Positions 30,038 to 31,801 of a DNA stretch of 31,801 nt are shown in pieces. The notes below the pieces were generated by a model. The model was not told the origin of the DNA. It did no database searches and worked only from the letters and a program-made list of their open reading frames with translations. A program made the position numbers and the translations under genes. How positions within the stretch are numbered: position 1 is the first letter of the stretch; the number at the start of each line of letters is the position of its first letter. Origin of the DNA: a virus; IMG/VR virus record IMGVR_UViG_3300030098_001259, positions 1 through 31,801 of that record, one strand, 5' to 3'.

Positions 30038-31015
30038 GTGGCAGAAGAATATCAACAAGAACAACAATTTAATGCAGAAAATTCTGCAACACCAGGAGCA
30101 GTAGCTCCAGCTGATACAACCGCAGAACAGATGCAACAAGCAGCTAGCGATCCTACATCTGATTGGGAAAGCGTACAACGTTTACAAGAAAGACAAGCGT
30201 TTGAAACTTATGTACAAAATTCAGGTGATAAAATCCCTGAAAACTTTAAAGACGCAGGTGCTTGGTTTGATTCATTAAAGGAAGCTCAAGCTAATTACAC
30301 TCGGGGTCAGCAAGAAATGGCTGAACTAAAGAAACAATACTCTGAAACTAATGCAGCAAATCCTAACTATAAAGAGCCAACACCAGAGCAACCAGCTCCG
30401 GTAGAAGATACTGGTCCTAATCCAGAACTTCGTATCCCTAATCCTGAAGAAGCTTCTCCAGTTCAAGAAGAAGCCGCATCAGTGGGTATTACAGAGGACA
30501 AGTGGCAAGAGTGGGGAATGGAGATTGCAGCCAAAGGAGATCTTAGTGATGAAACTAAGAACGAAATTAGGCAAGCTGGTTTTACAGATCGAATGATCGA
30601 TGATTTCCTTGGTGCTCAAAAAGCCAGAATGCGTGAAGCTTATGGCGATGCTTCTAAGGTAGTAGGTGGTAAAGAAAATCTAGATAAGATATTCAATTGG
30701 GCTGCCAATAATCTTTCTTATGAAGAACAAGTACAAATAAACGTAGGGTTATCTAGCCCAGCCTATGAAGTAACTCTTCGTGGGTTAAATGAAATGTATA
30801 AAAACAATGCCAATCAAACAGCCAAGGCTAATGAGCCAAAAACTATGGCTAATAGGCAGAATGTAGCTGATACACAAACAGGCTACACTGAATACAAAAC
30901 TAAGCGTGAGTTCTATGCAGATAGAAATAATCCACGCTTTAATACAGATCAAGCGTTCCGTCAGGCTGTTGAAGAACGGATGATGCGAACTGATTTTAAT
31001 AAACTTGTAAACTAA
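30038..31015 (+). CDS. Scaffolding protein (capsid assembly), T7 gp9-like, 325 aa
   Basis: Located between portal-associated genes and the major capsid gene, exactly the T7 gp8-gp9-gp10 order. The protein is highly charged and Gln/Glu/Ala-rich with long disordered stretches (EEYQQEQQFNAENSATPG at the start, Pro-rich segment near residues 110-135). The C-terminal helical half has YGDASKVVGGKENLDKIFNWAANNLS near residue 205, YEVTLRGLNEMYKNN near 245, and an end block YTEYKTKREFYADRNNPRFNTD. The KREFYADxxxxxFxxD pattern resembles the C-terminal capsid-contact part of T7-type scaffolds. The start is GTG 30038 with TAAGGAG upstream. Length is close to T7 gp9 (307). Confidence 0.85.
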   Translation: MAEEYQQEQQFNAENSATPGAVAPADTTAEQMQQAASDPTSDWESVQRLQERQAFETYVQNSGDKIPENFKDAGAWFDSLKEAQANYTRGQQEMAELKKQYSETNAANPNYKEPTPEQPAPVEDTGPNPELRIPNPEEASPVQEEAASVGITEDKWQEWGMEIAAKGDLSDETKNEIRQAGFTDRMIDDFLGAQKARMREAYGDASKVVGGKENLDKIFNWAANNLSYEEQVQINVGLSSPAYEVTLRGLNEMYKNNANQTAKANEPKTMANRQNVADTQTGYTEYKTKREFYADRNNPRFNTDQAFRQAVEERMMRTDFNKLVN

Positions 31016-31194
31016 AAATAGGTAGATTTTAGTTTGCTACCAGACGAGTTATCTTGTCTGCCTTCTCTGCGGGGAAAGGTTAATAGATAACTCAGAGGTC
31101 ATAGATGAATACTCCGGACGGAATAATTGAAGTCTATGTTTGATGTACACTACCATATATTAATCTATAGTCTTAATTTCTAAGGAGAAATACA
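31016..31194 (+). promoter_or_regulatory. Structured leader of the capsid gene
   Basis: The 179-base gap has a perfect 8-bp outer stem GAGTTATC (31046-31053) with 31086-31093. It encloses a smaller pairing at CCTT/AAGG. An alternative stem CAGAC (31041-31045) with GTCTG (31056-31060) would trap GAGTTATC in its loop, so the two folds exclude each other. AAGGAG then precedes the capsid ATG. In T7-type phages this position often carries a late promoter for the capsid gene, but I could not identify one by eye. Confidence 0.45.
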
Positions 31195-31801
31195 ATGACT
31201 TCAATCGGATCCCCGGTAGGTAATATTCCTGCCAATGCAACTCCGTACCAACCGTACCGATACAGCGAATCTGCTGCAACAATGGGTGCCAACTGGTCCG
31301 GTAGTGATAATAATCGTGGTAAGCTTTGGCTTCCAATCTGGTCTGGCGAGGTAATCCGAGCCTATGACGAATACAATATCTTCGAAGGTCTAGTTAATTC
31401 AAAGACAATCTCAAGTGGACGCTCAATGGAATTCCCAATCACAGGAACTGTTAGCATTAAGACTGCTTGGAATGCTGGCGAAGAACTAGTCGGTGGTCAA
31501 GACAGCAAAGCAACTGGCTTCTCAGTCAACCTTGATGCTCGTCCAATCGCTGCTCACTTCGAAACAGATAACATTGACCTCATGATCTCACAGTGGGAGT
31601 ATCGTTCAGAACTTGCTCGACAAGCTGGACTTGCTCTTTCTAACGCTCGTGATAAACAACTCTTCTCATTCCTTGTACGTGCTGGTGCTACTACCCAACT
31701 AGGTGGTGACCCTCGTCCGTCAATGGGATTGGATAATGTTATCTATGGTGGTAACGACGGAGCTCACTCCAACGCTGATCACCTTGGTGGCATGTGGTCA
31801 C
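31195..31801 (+). CDS. Major capsid protein, T7 gp10-like (5' part)
   Basis: Main shell protein of the phage head (HK97 fold). The first 202 codons are present and the gene runs off the right edge. The front (GRSMEFPITGTVSIK, AGEELVGG, then HFETDNIDLMISQWEYRSEL and ARQAGLALSNARDKQLFSFLV) matches T7-like capsid proteins; the WxYRSELARQxGxALSxxxD block is diagnostic of this group. AAGGAG lies 8 bases before ATG 31195. It follows the scaffold and a structured leader, as expected for an abundantly expressed late gene. A full T7 gp10A is about 345 aa, so the rest lies outside the window. Confidence 0.93.
   Translation, partial: MTSIGSPVGNIPANATPYQPYRYSESAATMGANWSGSDNNRGKLWLPIWSGEVIRAYDEYNIFEGLVNSKTISSGRSMEFPITGTVSIKTAWNAGEELVGGQDSKATGFSVNLDARPIAAHFETDNIDLMISQWEYRSELARQAGLALSNARDKQLFSFLVRAGATTQLGGDPRPSMGLDNVIYGGNDGAHSNADHLGGMWS

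Noticed and set aside
1-31801. CRISPR array, insertion sequence or integrase/attachment site
   Set aside because: No regularly spaced repeats, transposase or recombinase motifs were seen.

Overview
The window is about 31.8 kb of a lytic, T7-like podovirus genome (tailed dsDNA phage). The signs are a single-subunit T7-type RNA polymerase, a primase-helicase fusion, a T7-type ssDNA-binding protein, a family A DNA polymerase, a 5'-3' exonuclease, and then a T7-type portal, a scaffold candidate and a major capsid protein in the usual order. Every supported gene is on the + strand, packed with ATGA/TAATG overlaps. No integrase or repressor is visible. A B12-dependent (class II) ribonucleotide reductase and a small protein resembling the gene-transfer-agent spike base family point weakly to a marine alphaproteobacterial host. 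That is inference; nothing here names the host. Terminase, tail tube and internal virion genes presumably lie beyond the right edge.

Layout. (1) 1-4083: a left block that looks GC-richer than the rest. It carries a 701-residue protein in which I recognise all the core motifs of a second, very divergent single-subunit RNA polymerase, two small genes, three strong intrinsic terminators and several hairpin-rich untranslated stretches. (2) 4084-8897: about twenty very small, tightly coupled genes, mostly of unknown function, including several under 60 codons. (3) 8906-9892: a DUF932-type protein, followed by a 595-base untranslated block full of perfect hairpins (9893-10487). (4) 10488-13656: the canonical 814-residue RNA polymerase and small partners. 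(5) 13649-23916: replication and nucleotide metabolism: metallophosphoesterase, ssDNA-binding protein, RusA resolvase, primase-helicase, sulfotransferase-like protein, DNA polymerase, papain-like candidate, dNMP-kinase-like protein, FEN-type exonuclease, class II ribonucleotide reductase. (6) 23918-31801: virion genes: a tape-measure-like/internal protein, coiled-coil protein, portal, a four-gene set of probable head-spike or decoration proteins containing two tandem duplications, a holin-like protein, scaffold and the start of the capsid gene.

How it may work together: the left block is separated from the rest by terminators, and it encodes a polymerase unlike the one at 10738. A two-polymerase relay is therefore plausible, with the left enzyme or host polymerase reading early genes and the T7-like enzyme reading replication and virion genes. 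The structured untranslated blocks sit in front of the first polymerase gene, the small-gene operon, the second polymerase operon and the capsid gene. They could be processing or control elements for those transcripts. The most novel points are the second polymerase and these RNA-like blocks.
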